From positions 9,560,854 to 9,624,853 of the forward strand of contig OZ005689.1 in the NCBI GenBank assembly GCA_963930775.1: DNA of 64,000 bases, written 5' to 3'. Below, piece by piece: positions 34,425-44,335 of the stretch; the first letter of the stretch is position 1, and every line of letters starts with the position of its first letter. The stretch is from Cliona cf. orientalis (lineage: Eukaryota; Porifera; Demospongiae; Clionaida; Clionaidae). The notes under the pieces are model-generated. The model was not told the origin of the DNA. It was given only the letters and a program-made list of their open reading frames with translations, and did not search any database. The translations under genes were made by a program, and so were the position numbers.

Positions 34425-34875
34425 GTTGGTGCATGCATTGTTAATGAGAAGGAGAAGAATCTGATAGTTGCAATTGGTCACAATGATCTACCCTCTGGAT
34501 GTGTTAAAGAGCAGTAATTAGTGGATTTCAAGTTTGACTGGAATCAACGTAAGTCAGTGAAGAAAAATGGCCTGCTTCAAACTACCCTTATGGTAAAATA
34601 ACTTTTAAAATTTGATTTTCACGTTTTAGCCTTTTTTGTTCATGCATCAATTAATGCTATTCTTAATAAGAATGCCGAGAATCTGGAGGGATGCACACTC
34701 TACACTATATTATTTCCTGGGCATGAGGATGTGAAGCTAATCATTCAGTCAGGCATAAAAAAGTGATATATATACTATGATAAAAAATGCAAAAATTCAC
34801 TGAAATAGCTGAAAAGAATCTTGATGATGCTGAGGTGGAAACGTTATCTAACAGGCAGCAAGTATACCGGTGTAG
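34425..34875 (+). pseudogene. Decayed deoxycytidylate-deaminase-like gene
   Basis: VGACIVNEKEKN...GHNDLPSG near 34425-34490 and FVHASINAILNKNAENLEGC near 34636-34695 correspond to exons 2 and 3 of the neighbouring gene at 34889-36368. The catalytic HAE is HAS, the PCxxC zinc site reads PGHED, and in-frame stops are present. It is an upstream tandem duplicate without catalytic residues. Confidence 0.78.
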
Positions 34876-34888
34876 CATAAATTAAATT

Positions 34889-36368
34889 ATGTTGATTCAG
34901 TTTAAAATTGAAAAATGCAATTACTTAAAACCTGAAAAGCAGAAGGATGAAAGCTCTGATCAGCTCACTGCTACAAATCAGGAAGATAAAACCCGGGATA
35001 TAAAGGTATTCCCAAAGAAAAAGGGGCCTGAAGTCAACAAGGGTGGTAATACCGATAGAGATAAAGATTTCTACATGGCCATGGCTCTGCTAACAGCTGA
35101 GAGAAGTAACGACCCTCATCGACAGGTATGACTATATAATGTCAATATAATAGCGACTGCTATAATAATATGCTTGCATACTATATTTATAGTAGCTGTT
35201 GCAGAGTTCAGGTTAGTTGTAATATTATTATGCCCAGTAGCTAGCAATTTACTTTTCTGGGGGTTATGAGGTAATTACGTATGATTAGTCTATGAAGTAA
35301 TTACCAGCAAATTCAGGACCTCCGTACATGGAACCTTTCTCATCATGAGACTTGAAAAGTGGTAAATATGAGATCCATGTATCAAGCGAATACAGTATAC
35401 AAACTATAAGTGCTAATCAGCTAATTAAATACTCATTGTATTTAGGTTGGTGCATGCATTGTCAATCAGGATGGAAAGATCGTTGGTATGGGTTACAATG
35501 ACATGCCACGAGGTGCAACATCCAGATCGTGGGGAAATTTTAAAGATCAAACTCGTGAGTTTAAATTAATTCTTTCAAGTTGAACACTTGATATGCATTG
35601 TAATGTATATCTGAACAGAAATTGATTATGTGAAATATCACAATGGTAATGATCGAATTGAACATTATTACTAACTTAATATTCATAATCCTCTTATAGT
35701 TGTTCATGCAGAGGCAAATGCCATAATGAATAAGACCTGCATTGACCTGAAAGGATGTACCATATATGTCACTTTATTTCCTTGTAATGAATGTACCAAG
35801 CTTATCATCCAGTCTGGGATAGAAAGGATATACTTTTTAGAAGGTGAGCCAAAAATTCCAATCACAGGGCCACAAGGAAGAAGTACAGAAGAAAAGGACG
35901 ACAAATTTTATATGTTAGCATCACGTCGTCTGTTGGAAATGGCTGGATACTCCTTTTTTCCAGATACCTCAACTGTACACAGCCGCTCCAAGTAAGTTTG
36001 TGTACAAAAAGAACGTCTATACATATGTAGCCTTAATAATATTATTGTGAATTTATAGATTTTGCCAAAAGTATGTTCCATCCAAAGAAATCGAAATTAA
36101 GTTTCCTGTGCAATCATCTGATGCTGAAACGATTCCAAGTGGAGCTAAACGAGTCCTCGGCTACGAAGACAAGGTATAGATCTATAAGAAGGAAAATAAT
36201 ATTTTGTGCACTGTCGTCAATATCATTATGGGATTACCGGTATCATTATTATCTCATATCACTCAGAAATATACACCTGAGAACAGTGAAATTTTTCCAA
36301 AAAACCAAGATATGAAGATGAAGCAGTTCCGTAGATACATCGTTGCAGTTTATCTTACTGTAAATTAA
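34889..36368 (+). CDS. Deoxycytidylate (dCMP) deaminase-like protein
   Basis: Exons about 34889-35125, 35446-35554, 35700-35991, 36059-36173 and 36267-36368 join in phase with GT/AG borders (about 285 codons). The zinc deaminase core is complete: HAEANAIMN with catalytic glutamate, and PCNEC for the other two zinc ligands. FYMAMALLTAERSNDP, VGACIVNQDGKIVGMGYN and MPRG match the order in animal dCMP deaminases, which convert dCMP to dUMP in thymidylate supply. The N-terminal basic/acidic extension (about 50 residues) and the C-terminal tail are longer than in typical enzymes of about 180 residues. The ATG is provisional, because an AG at 34900 could instead be a splice acceptor. Confidence 0.8.
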
Positions 36369-36404
36369 GGAAACAAGAGTATTGAAAATACTAACTATTA
36401 ATTA

Positions 36405-36480
36405 ACCCTTGCTGCAAAGCGTAGGTGGAGGGTCACCGCAATTTTTGTTCCTCCGTCCGTCTTGTGTCTCTAGGCCAAAG
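36405..36480 (+). repeat. Fragment of the CCGTCCGTCCG repeat family
   Basis: TTAACCCTTGCTGCAAAGCG through CTCCGTCCGTCTTG matches the 5' end of the family. The rest is missing. Confidence 0.55.
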
Positions 36481-36929
36481 TTGAGGAAAGCTTCAACTTC
36501 ATTAAAGGAATTCACATGTGTATATAGCTACTAGGCTGGGATGGGACTACACTTCCTACACATCATCATGCAATTAAATACAGTGAATATTTTACACATG
36601 AACAATGTATTGGAAATTGGCGTTGGGAACATCTCAAATTTAATTTTGGTTTCTCACTCCTAAAAGCACTTTTCTTTGAACATCTCTGTTCAGAGAAAAG
36701 GTGCTTTATCTGATTGGTAGGTATACCGGGTACATTGCAAATTAGAGTGAATAATCAGCTCATACTCTATCAAACAATAAAGCTAATTAACACAACTATA
36801 ATATTATTATTATCATCTAACTAAGCATAAACCCAACACTTCAATGTTAAAATTTTATATCATAGCTATAGCTATAGTTCAACTGTTCACTGTAACTATG
36901 TACAGCATATCACAAGTGTGACTTTAATT

Positions 36930-37607
36930 TCAAGGTTGTGTTTCAGTGACCGTCACCTCCACATACTTGATATCATAATGCTCTTTATCATCACCGCGAT
37001 ACACTTCCAGCCAGAGGCCATTCTGCTCAAGTTGTCGCAGGGTGCTAAATTTGGCAGAGATCATGTGACCTGCATCGAGGGCGGTGTAGATGGTGCCAAA
37101 GCCCTCTCTTGGTTTGAGCCTCATTTCGAAGACGTTGGGCCAGTGGGTGTAGTCGGTGCTTGGCTTGGCAAGATCCTTCTGGATTTTAGGAGGATCAAAG
37201 TCGTAATGCCCGGAATCTCCTTCGATTGGGTAATAGGGACCAATCCCAGTCGTGTGGTACCTAGTCATATCCAGCAGCTGAAATCCAAAGGCACGCTCCT
37301 GGTCACTGACTGTGAAGGAGATAGGGTCAGGCAGGGTTCCACCGGTATACTTCAAGCCAGCCCTGATCTTCACCGTCAGATCTCCAGCACCCAGAAAGGA
37401 TTTCTCAAGCAGTTGGACGTAAAAAATACGCTCGTAATCTCTCAAATCTTTATTAATTACCAAGTGCAAGTCTTCCTGTTGAAATGTGCAGTCCCATTTT
37501 GCGTTTTTAGCCAGCCACTCCGGTGTCATTAAGCGATAGTACAACTCCTTTGGTTTTCCACTCCAAGTACCCGATGAGCTAGTGCTGCTTGGGTTGGTTC
37601 CTGACAT
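36930..37607 (-). CDS. Unrecognised 225-residue protein, copy 2, intact
   Basis: A single open exon on the minus strand from ATG at 37607 to a stop at 36930. It has no signal peptide, no transmembrane stretch and no cysteine-rich module. The N-terminus is Ser/Thr/Gly-rich (MSGTNPSSTSSSGTW), followed by what looks like an all-beta domain with many aromatic and charged residues (RAFGFQLLDMTRYHTTG, EMRLKPREGFGTIYTALD, LWLEVYRGDDKEHYD). I do not recognise the family. The gene and at least 0.5 kb on each side are duplicated at 28.0-29.5 kb, where the frame is broken. A TATA box about 90 bp upstream supports expression. Confidence 0.75.
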   Translation of the reverse strand: MSGTNPSSTSSSGTWSGKPKELYYRLMTPEWLAKNAKWDCTFQQEDLHLVINKDLRDYERIFYVQLLEKSFLGAGDLTVKIRAGLKYTGGTLPDPISFTVSDQERAFGFQLLDMTRYHTTGIGPYYPIEGDSGHYDFDPPKIQKDLAKPSTDYTHWPNVFEMRLKPREGFGTIYTALDAGHMISAKFSTLRQLEQNGLWLEVYRGDDKEHYDIKYVEVTVTETQP

Positions 37608-37692
37608 ATCGATTCAGAATCTGCTTGATGTAGTTTAGAATGTCTCCAAAAAGTAATTGTTTGTTGGCATGCACTAGAGTGAGGCTCCCTGG

Positions 37693-37708
37693 TCCTTTAT
37701 ATAGCACT
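37693..37708 (-). promoter_or_regulatory. TATA box of orphan-gene copy 2
   Basis: GCTATATAAAGGACC on the minus strand, same position and wording as in copy 1. Confidence 0.6.
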
Positions 37709-38211
37709 CCTAGGCAAATTTTGAGGAAAGCTTTAAAGGAATTCACATGTAGCTAGCTACTGAGCTGGGCCCTGGGTTTCTTCAGAATTTTAAGTTTAAA
37801 TGGATTATTGGTAGCTAGCTATCCTTCCCTGTTAAGCAGTTTTACACCTAGCTATGTGGTATTAATAGTAGTTTATTATAATTTAGAAACTTCCACTTCC
37901 TCAGTAAAATGTGAACTCATGGTAGCTAACATTATTCATGATGAGCTTTTGTAATAATACTAGGAACTAGTATCTGGTCATCATGCACTAAAATATTACT
38001 GAGAGATCATAGTGAATGGGCTACAATAACTGCATGTGCCAATCAATAATATTATACTGGTATAGTCTTCCCAGAAGCAAGAGTATAGATGAAACCAGAA
38101 GAGGAAGTGAGTAACAGTACCATGCGTGTGGGTGATATCCAAATTAAGCCATGAATAGTATTAAAAGCCAGGAATATCATTGACCTATTAACTAAAGGAT
38201 ACATACTTACT
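37709..38211. other. Upstream flank of orphan-gene copy 2
   Basis: Paralogous to 29099-29400. It contains two places where AGCT units have been added relative to that copy (37750-37759 and 37812-37821). No gene. Confidence 0.55.
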
Positions 38212-39222
38212 AGTCTCTAGCTAGGTTCACTTTATCGCGCTCGCGCTGGCCTAGCTCACGCGGAAGAGCCTGGCGCTTGGCTATGGCTGGCTAGGCTAAG
38301 CTAGCTTGGTTCGAGGCGCTAGCTAGCTAGCTGGCTTGCTAGCGGCGGTGGCGCGCGCCGCTGACTACAGTCACATGACTTCACCATGGCAACACATTAT
38401 GAGCATGCGCATTAGATGACAAAAATGGCGTATCAGACACACCCCCTATCTTTAACGAATCCCGTTATATACCCGAAACCCGCGCGCTCCGCGCGCAATA
38501 GGAACACGGCCCAGCCCCCGTAGGGGGCTGGGCTAAATCACACAGTATTATAATATGAACGCTAAGGCTAGGTAGGTTTTGGTTTAGGGTAGTGTTTGAC
38601 ACACAAGGGTTAGTACTACTATTGTCTATAAAGTCGTGACAAAAGAGCACCTGGCAGCGGCGTTCACCGTGGTGCAGTGGCTAAGGCTCTGGTCTATGGA
38701 TCCATGGACCCCAGTTCGATCCTCGCTCCATTTATTGACTTTCTTTTTTTTTCCCTTATACTCTGGAAATTTTCTAAGTTGGGAGCGGGTTTCGGGTATA
38801 TAACGCCGCTCATCTTTAACGCGCCGTACACACCCACCATTACGTGACTGTAGAGATAACGCAAAACTAGCGAGCCACTGCACTGCGCGCTACAAAATAG
38901 AGTGGATTTATATGAGAACCAAGGTGAGAGATCCAGAGAGTCTTGAGTTAGCCCTGGAAATGAGAAAGAAAGAAAGAAAGAAAGAAAGAATGAGAAATGG
39001 CTATTTTTTTGAACATCTGGTTCTGGCATATACAATTGAATTGATGGATGATCTTGGTCTTGTTGGATAGATAATTTGCTGTAGATTCTGATTTTGACAC
39101 TTAGAAATTTCAAAAAGTTACCTGTTTTGAGATATTTGGATTTTTGTAATGTATTACATATAAAATTATGGAGTATCCGTGCCATCCCTACTTATAGAGT
39201 CTACCGACTCTATGATACCCTG
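38212..39222 (+). repeat. Interspersed repeat copy (partner 1577-2312) with a nested element
   Basis: Same structure as 1577-2312, ending CCATCCCTACTTATAGAGTC. A 343-bp element is inserted at 38463-38805 and is absent from the other copy, which gives an empty site. Confidence 0.7.
38463..38805. mobile_element. Element with 21-bp perfect inverted ends carrying a SINE-like head
   Basis: CGTTATATACCCGAAACCCG at the left end recurs exactly inverted at the right end (38785-38805). ATCTTTAACG occurs just outside both ends (about 38450 and 38811), a likely target duplication of about 9-10 bp. Inside lies a CCCCGTAGGGGGCTGGG hairpin and, at 38660-38790, a tRNA-like head (GTGCAGTGGCTAAGG, AGTTCGATCC) with a T-rich tail. 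Confidence 0.7.
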
Positions 39223-39606
39223 CACCTGATGTACTCTAGCTTTTTTCAGGGTCAGTGCATGATATAGGCGTTGGGGAAGGCACCTGCCTATGTCACTATA
39301 TTAACTGAAAGCCTCTGTGACTATTTAAACTGAATTATGCACTTGAGAGCCACTGCCTGTTTAGCTACACTGTCACTGCATTGACAACTAACCAGCAAGG
39401 CACAGAATGGCACAGAATGGCAACCACAGCTGCACACTACTATACCACTGGGCAGGACTTAACGTGACCGCTCTTCCTTGATTCCTGGTAATCCTCAGAT
39501 GCATACTTTCCCTCAGACGACCCTTACCATACGGACGGACGGACAAAAATCGCCAAACGATTGCAGTAACCCGGCTCCGCCTACGCTTTGCGGCGAGGGT
39601 TAATTA
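39218..39606 (-). repeat. CCGTCCGTCCG repeat family, inverted copy
   Basis: Reverse complement of 33846-34250 with modest divergence, ending CTTTGCGGCGAGGGTTAA. Confidence 0.75.
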
Positions 39607-40764
39607 CCACATGATATTGTAAGCAACTGGCTCCATCTTGACAGAAAACCTACAATCACAAAATTATAGCTAATAATGGCACAGTAGCTAAGTTAAGTTT
39701 GGGCTAGATGATTCAATACAAGCTAGACCTGTAAGAATTAAAAATTTATGAAGTAGCTTGTATTATTATAATAATTATATTATTTGTATGCAGATTTCCC
39801 CTGTGATAAGGTATCCACTGAAGAGTAGCAGCCAACATCCTTAACTGGCATTGTCACGTGTTGGGAGGGGCCTGGGGACGAGGCTAGCTAGCAGGTAGCT
39901 ACCCAGAGAACCTTTAGCTACATCAGAGAAAAAGCCAACTTTCGTCATAAAGTGTGCATTGGTTAGTGCCCAGACACTCTGAAACACTGACACTGTGGTG
40001 GCCTGTAATCACTGCATGGTTCCATGGCCACCTTGCATGTGTCAACGTGCACCACATTGTGATTGGTATGTTCAAACTGTGAAGAATAGGGCCTAGTACA
40101 GCTACATGACATTAGGCCACTCCAAGTCAATCATTAGTTTCTGGTCACACCAGTTGTCTCAAGTACATGCAGGCGGCGGGTGGTTAGGACTATGGGACTA
40201 TAACTAATTACATTAAGCAAGACAGGAAGAGGAAGTACTTAAATCATACCACAGATGCATGATCAGCAAACCTTGAGTGCAAACAACAGCCTGTCAGATC
40301 CATATCGTCACACACAGCTCATGATATGAGCTATACAAGTACACAGGCAGTTTAACAGTAAAAGTGCAGAATGACAAACCACAGTACATTAATATTCGCT
40401 CACCATCATAGAATGTGCAGCAGGCAATGAACTCGAGATCGATGTATGATCTCGAGAGTATCAATACGTGATTTTACATAATTTTTACTATGAATTCGAA
40501 TATTATTATAGTCCACATAAATTGGCTTTTCAAAATATCATGCGGGTGGGTGACCAGAAACTACTGATTAATTTGGAGACAATAATGGCACAGTAATAAT
40601 AATAGATACATCAATTTTGTAGGGGAGTCATTTTATCCTGGAGGGAGTCATTTTTTCCTAAGTCATTTCTACCTAGGTTAAAATGAAGGGGGGGGTCATT
40701 AATGTTGAGCCTGAGCTAGAATGACTGGGGAGTCATTAATTTTGAGGTGAAGTAATCTCCACCT

Positions 40765-40985
40765 ATGATAAGAAGCAGGTGGACAACTTTAGAGCGGGCA
40801 AGTTGACTCCATGCTGCCAGCTGAAGACCGAGGTCTCTGGAAGGAGAAAGAAAATTTCTCTCCTTATATTATCATCAAGAAAATAATTGCCTATGACACA
40901 CCCACCGAGTTACCCGTTGGAATGCATATTGCATTGACAACCTTTATGAGCATCTTGCAGGGCAGTAATTGCACTATAGACTAGT
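40765..40985 (+). pseudogene. Fragment of a ZU5-gene exon, second copy
   Basis: KKQVDNFRAGKLTPC is readable near 40770-40815, as in the 18331 exon of the ZU5/death gene, followed by IIAYDTPTELPVGMHIA-like residues near 40885-40935. No other ZU5 exons are nearby. Duplicate of 21215-21425. Confidence 0.65.
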
Positions 40986-41256
40986 GCTAGCTAGTTCAAA
41001 CAGACATTGCTCACAATAAACTTAGCTACTCTCCCCTCTACTGGCTCTGGATCTGTTGATTGTTTGATAGCTGATAGCTGATAGCTAACTTATAGTAATA
41101 ATATAACACCCAAGAAATATATAAGTTCTACAAAAAGCTAAAGTTCTACATCTAAAGTAACTGTTACAACAACTGAGCAAGTCAATGCATCTGATTCACG
41201 GTTTCTAATTAATTTTAAGTCCTTGTATTCATTTTGTCAAATGAGGTAAATAGTAT

Positions 41257-42340
41257 TCAATCTCCGAGACATTTCATCTTGCAAAGTGTGAATCCAAAGA
41301 GTCGGTCTCTACAGGTATTGAAAAACGAATACGTTACTGTAGTGATTCAGAAATATACAATGAATTATGCAAAAGTGAGCAGAGAGCTTGAGTAACAATA
41401 TTATTATTATTATTAATTTAACTGACTGATAATCTCTACTTACTCCTTGCCATTGTCGTGGTAGCTGTAGACACCAGTAATCACCTCACCCTCACCAGCT
41501 TGAAAATTCATGCAGTTATGCATTCCACGTATTCACATATCCACTTGGTCGACAGCTGAGTGTGATGTGATTTGGAATAGCTACCACAGCAGGTGCATGA
41601 ACTTCCATCTGTGATCCTCATGTCCATTATCATGAACGCTCTCTACTCCTGCAAGGTACTGGTTTGCTGGACACATAAAGTTCATTGGAAGATCCCACTC
41701 ATTGACATAGCCGGTTGAAGAACACTTTTTGTGGTCACCACTACCACCAACACTCCTGCATTCCCATTTCCAATGTCTGTCCCGATGACCACTGCTGTAA
41801 GTACTCAAGACTTTGTACATTCCTTCCATTCCTTTGCACATCTTAGACAGTGGCGCATCGTATCCATTCTGCCACTGTGACTGTACTCTTGCAAGGCTGC
41901 TACTCACTTCGGAATCCCGGACATCATACTCGACCCGTGTGGGATTGTTATTATCTTCGGAATCCCGGGCATTGAATTCATTCTAATATTGAACCCTTGC
42001 AAGATTGCTATCCTGTTCGGAATCCCGGACCATATTCCAGGGAGTAGCTTGAGCAAGAGATACATAGAGAAGAACCACAAGTCCAAGTGCTTTGAAAGGA
42101 GCCCTATTATGAAAGATACATAATATGGTACCGGTATAAAAATTTAATAATATTATAGTGACTAATAATAAAGTAGCTAGCGCTGCAGGCTAAAACACTC
42201 ACGTGATGATATCTTGGTTTGTTCTGCGCTGCAGTAGCTAGCTATGCTGAATTTAACTTCTGAAGCCTCCTAGCTGGAACAACTGCTTGGCTGCTGAGGT
42301 AGACTGCTGGATCTGAGATGCTGCACAAACTGCTTGTAGC
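41257..42340 (-). pseudogene. Dermatopontin-like gene, dead copy
   Basis: Minus-strand counterpart of the gene at 21679-22662. The split start codon is lost: exon 1 ends ATCATCAC before the GTGAGT donor, so the joined codon is ACG and not ATG. The body is disrupted by three 4-bp insertions relative to the intact copy: CATGCA at 41509-41514, TAGCTA at 41578-41583 and TGCATG at 41594-41599. A stop in the N-terminal repeat region (near 41985) adds to this. The DRxW-type units are still recognisable. The TATA box persists. Confidence 0.85.
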
Positions 42341-42571
42341 AATCGCCTTTTATAAACACAACGTCGGATCACATGTGCAGATTTGGCCATTAGCTAGCTA
42401 CTTCATCAGATGCAAACCTATATAGCTATAGTAAGTGCGGGAGGTCCAGGATTGGCTAACTTAATCGGCAAATTGGAGGGGATGTGACTGAATTAGTCCT
42501 ACGAATTGTGCGACTCCTTTTCTAGAAAGTATGCCACACGTTGTTCCAGTACAACTATTCTTGTTACACTA

Positions 42572-43194
42572 TAGCCTCGAACCCAGGCTCACTTTCGGGG
42601 GGAGGGGAAAGAGAGCCTGGTACACACTGTCTGCGCATGCGCAAAGTTTACGGAGCAATTTCTAGTATAATTCGCCGGACACTATCGCTACCACGCGGTC
42701 GGACATGTACGGACAAGGTATACTAAGCAGCCGAAGTCGGTGAAGCTTAAAGACTCGATATTTCTCTCGACTGTTGTATGCAAGACTTCATTCGCTCTCA
42801 TCTCACTTTAAGCAAACCTTCACGAGCTTCAAAGACCTGACAAAGTCCTTTCGTTGCCGTTGGACAACCGCTTGTATCGACAGTCCCGGTTATTCACCAA
42901 AAAACTTTCACTAAACGTGAGTAGAACTCCTTCTCGTAGCTTCTTTATTCTTCCTCTATCACTGTTGCTCGCTTATGACAGCTAGACTTGTCGCAACAAG
43001 TGTCCTTAGCCCGAATCGCAGCCAACATAGACGATTTTTAGGCAAACTTGTGGGGTCAAGCTTCACATTTACGGATAGATAAACGGATAAAAATACGAAT
43101 TCCCAGGATTTCTGGGAATTTTGGCGCATGCGCAGACAGTGTGTACCAGGCTCTCTTTCCCCTCCCCCCGAAAGTGAGCCTGGGTTCGAGGCTA
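42572..43194. mobile_element. 623-bp element with TAGCCTCG ends and 9-bp target duplication
   Basis: TAGCCTCGAACCCAGGCTCA at the left is repeated inverted at the right (about 80-bp arms, including GCGCATGCGCA). GTTACACTA flanks both sides exactly (42563-42571 and 43195-43203). The paralogous flank near 23000 reads CTTGTTACACTTG without the insertion. The interior (42700-43110) has no clear gene. Confidence 0.85.
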
Positions 43195-43282
43195 GTTACA
43201 CTACTACAAAAAGAAACGGCTTAAAATTTGCCATGAACAATAAAATGTTGCATGCATGCATGTTCCAGTAGCTACATTTGCG

Positions 43283-43676
43283 CAGGCCCGTAGGCAGGGG
43301 GGGTGCAGGGGGTGCACGTGCACCCCCCTTTTTTCAGCCTAATAATTGCATGTCATTTTACAGAAGTTCTTTATTGCATGCTATCCTCTATCAGCTTGAC
43401 AAAACCACACTTAGTGCAGTTAATTAACATTAGCCTTGATACATATGAACTATGAAACCGAAATTCATATAGCTGAGGTTTGCAAAATATTCCTTCAAAA
43501 ACATCCACAAAGAATGGAGAAAGCAAACTTGCTTTTTGATTTGTACATGTTACAGTAGTACATTGATTGTATAGTACAACAGCAAGAAATATTCCAACCC
43601 TTGTTGCGAGTACATTAGAGTAATTAAATCCATACACATGTGCACCCCCCTTTTAAAAAGTCTGGCTACGGGCCTG
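43283..43676. mobile_element. MITE with CAGGCCCGTAG ends and 5-bp target duplication
   Basis: CAGGCCCGTAGGCAG and the inverted CTGGCTACGGGCCTG form the ends, with a GTGCACCCCCCTTTT segment just inside both. TTGCG lies on both sides (43278-43282, 43677-43681). Paralogous flanks near 46024 and 46731 lack it. Confidence 0.78.
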
Positions 43677-44335
43677 TTGCGTTGTACAAATAACTATCAT
43701 ATAAAAATGTGACTGTCAGTGTAAAAATTCACCCTACTCTCACTAAGAGGTGTGCATGTATCATTCAACACTTCTCAATTGGGATAAATAATATTGGGGA
43801 ATTGTGGGGCAATGAACACATTTCAAAGGAAAAACAATCTGATACTATAAAAACCCACATTATATAATTGTATACTCTACTGCGGGTATTAGCTCTTTTT
43901 TCCCGTGGCAGATTTTAATTTTAAAGCTGATTACTCATCTGATATTATGAGTGTCATAGCATAGTTAGTATGGCTGCGATATTTTTCCTCATATATGCTA
44001 AATATCTTTGATAGTATTATTATCTCCTATAGCATAGGCTTCCTTCAGCATACTTTTGGTAGGTTACTCATACATTCCTGATTCAAATGGACCTTGCTCA
44101 CAACTAATTTACTCACCCCTACATCTGCTGTTTATGGGATAACTAATAATTATTACATGAATGCGATCATAATTAATAATACTATTGTTCATCTTGTCTA
44201 ACACCCAGGAAATAAAGTTCTACAAAGGTCTAAAGTTCTACAAGTAAAGTTATATAACGACCGGGCAAGTCATCAATTGATGTTTCTAATTAATCTAAGT
44301 CTTGTATCCATTAATTTTAATGAGGTAAATAATAT

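Larger units (their letters stand above)
39789..42500. repeat. Segmental duplication, copy 2 (partner 19.56-22.83 kb)
   Basis: Diverged copy of 19560-22830. It carries the dead dermatopontin copy and a ZU5-exon fragment. It lacks the insertion found at 20534-20768. Confidence 0.85.

Noticed and set aside
38655-38735. Possible tRNA gene (GTGCAGTGGCTAAGG ... AGTTCGATCC)
   Set aside because: A- and B-box-like words are present but acceptor and D arms do not pair convincingly and a T-rich SINE-type tail follows; annotated as SINE-like instead.
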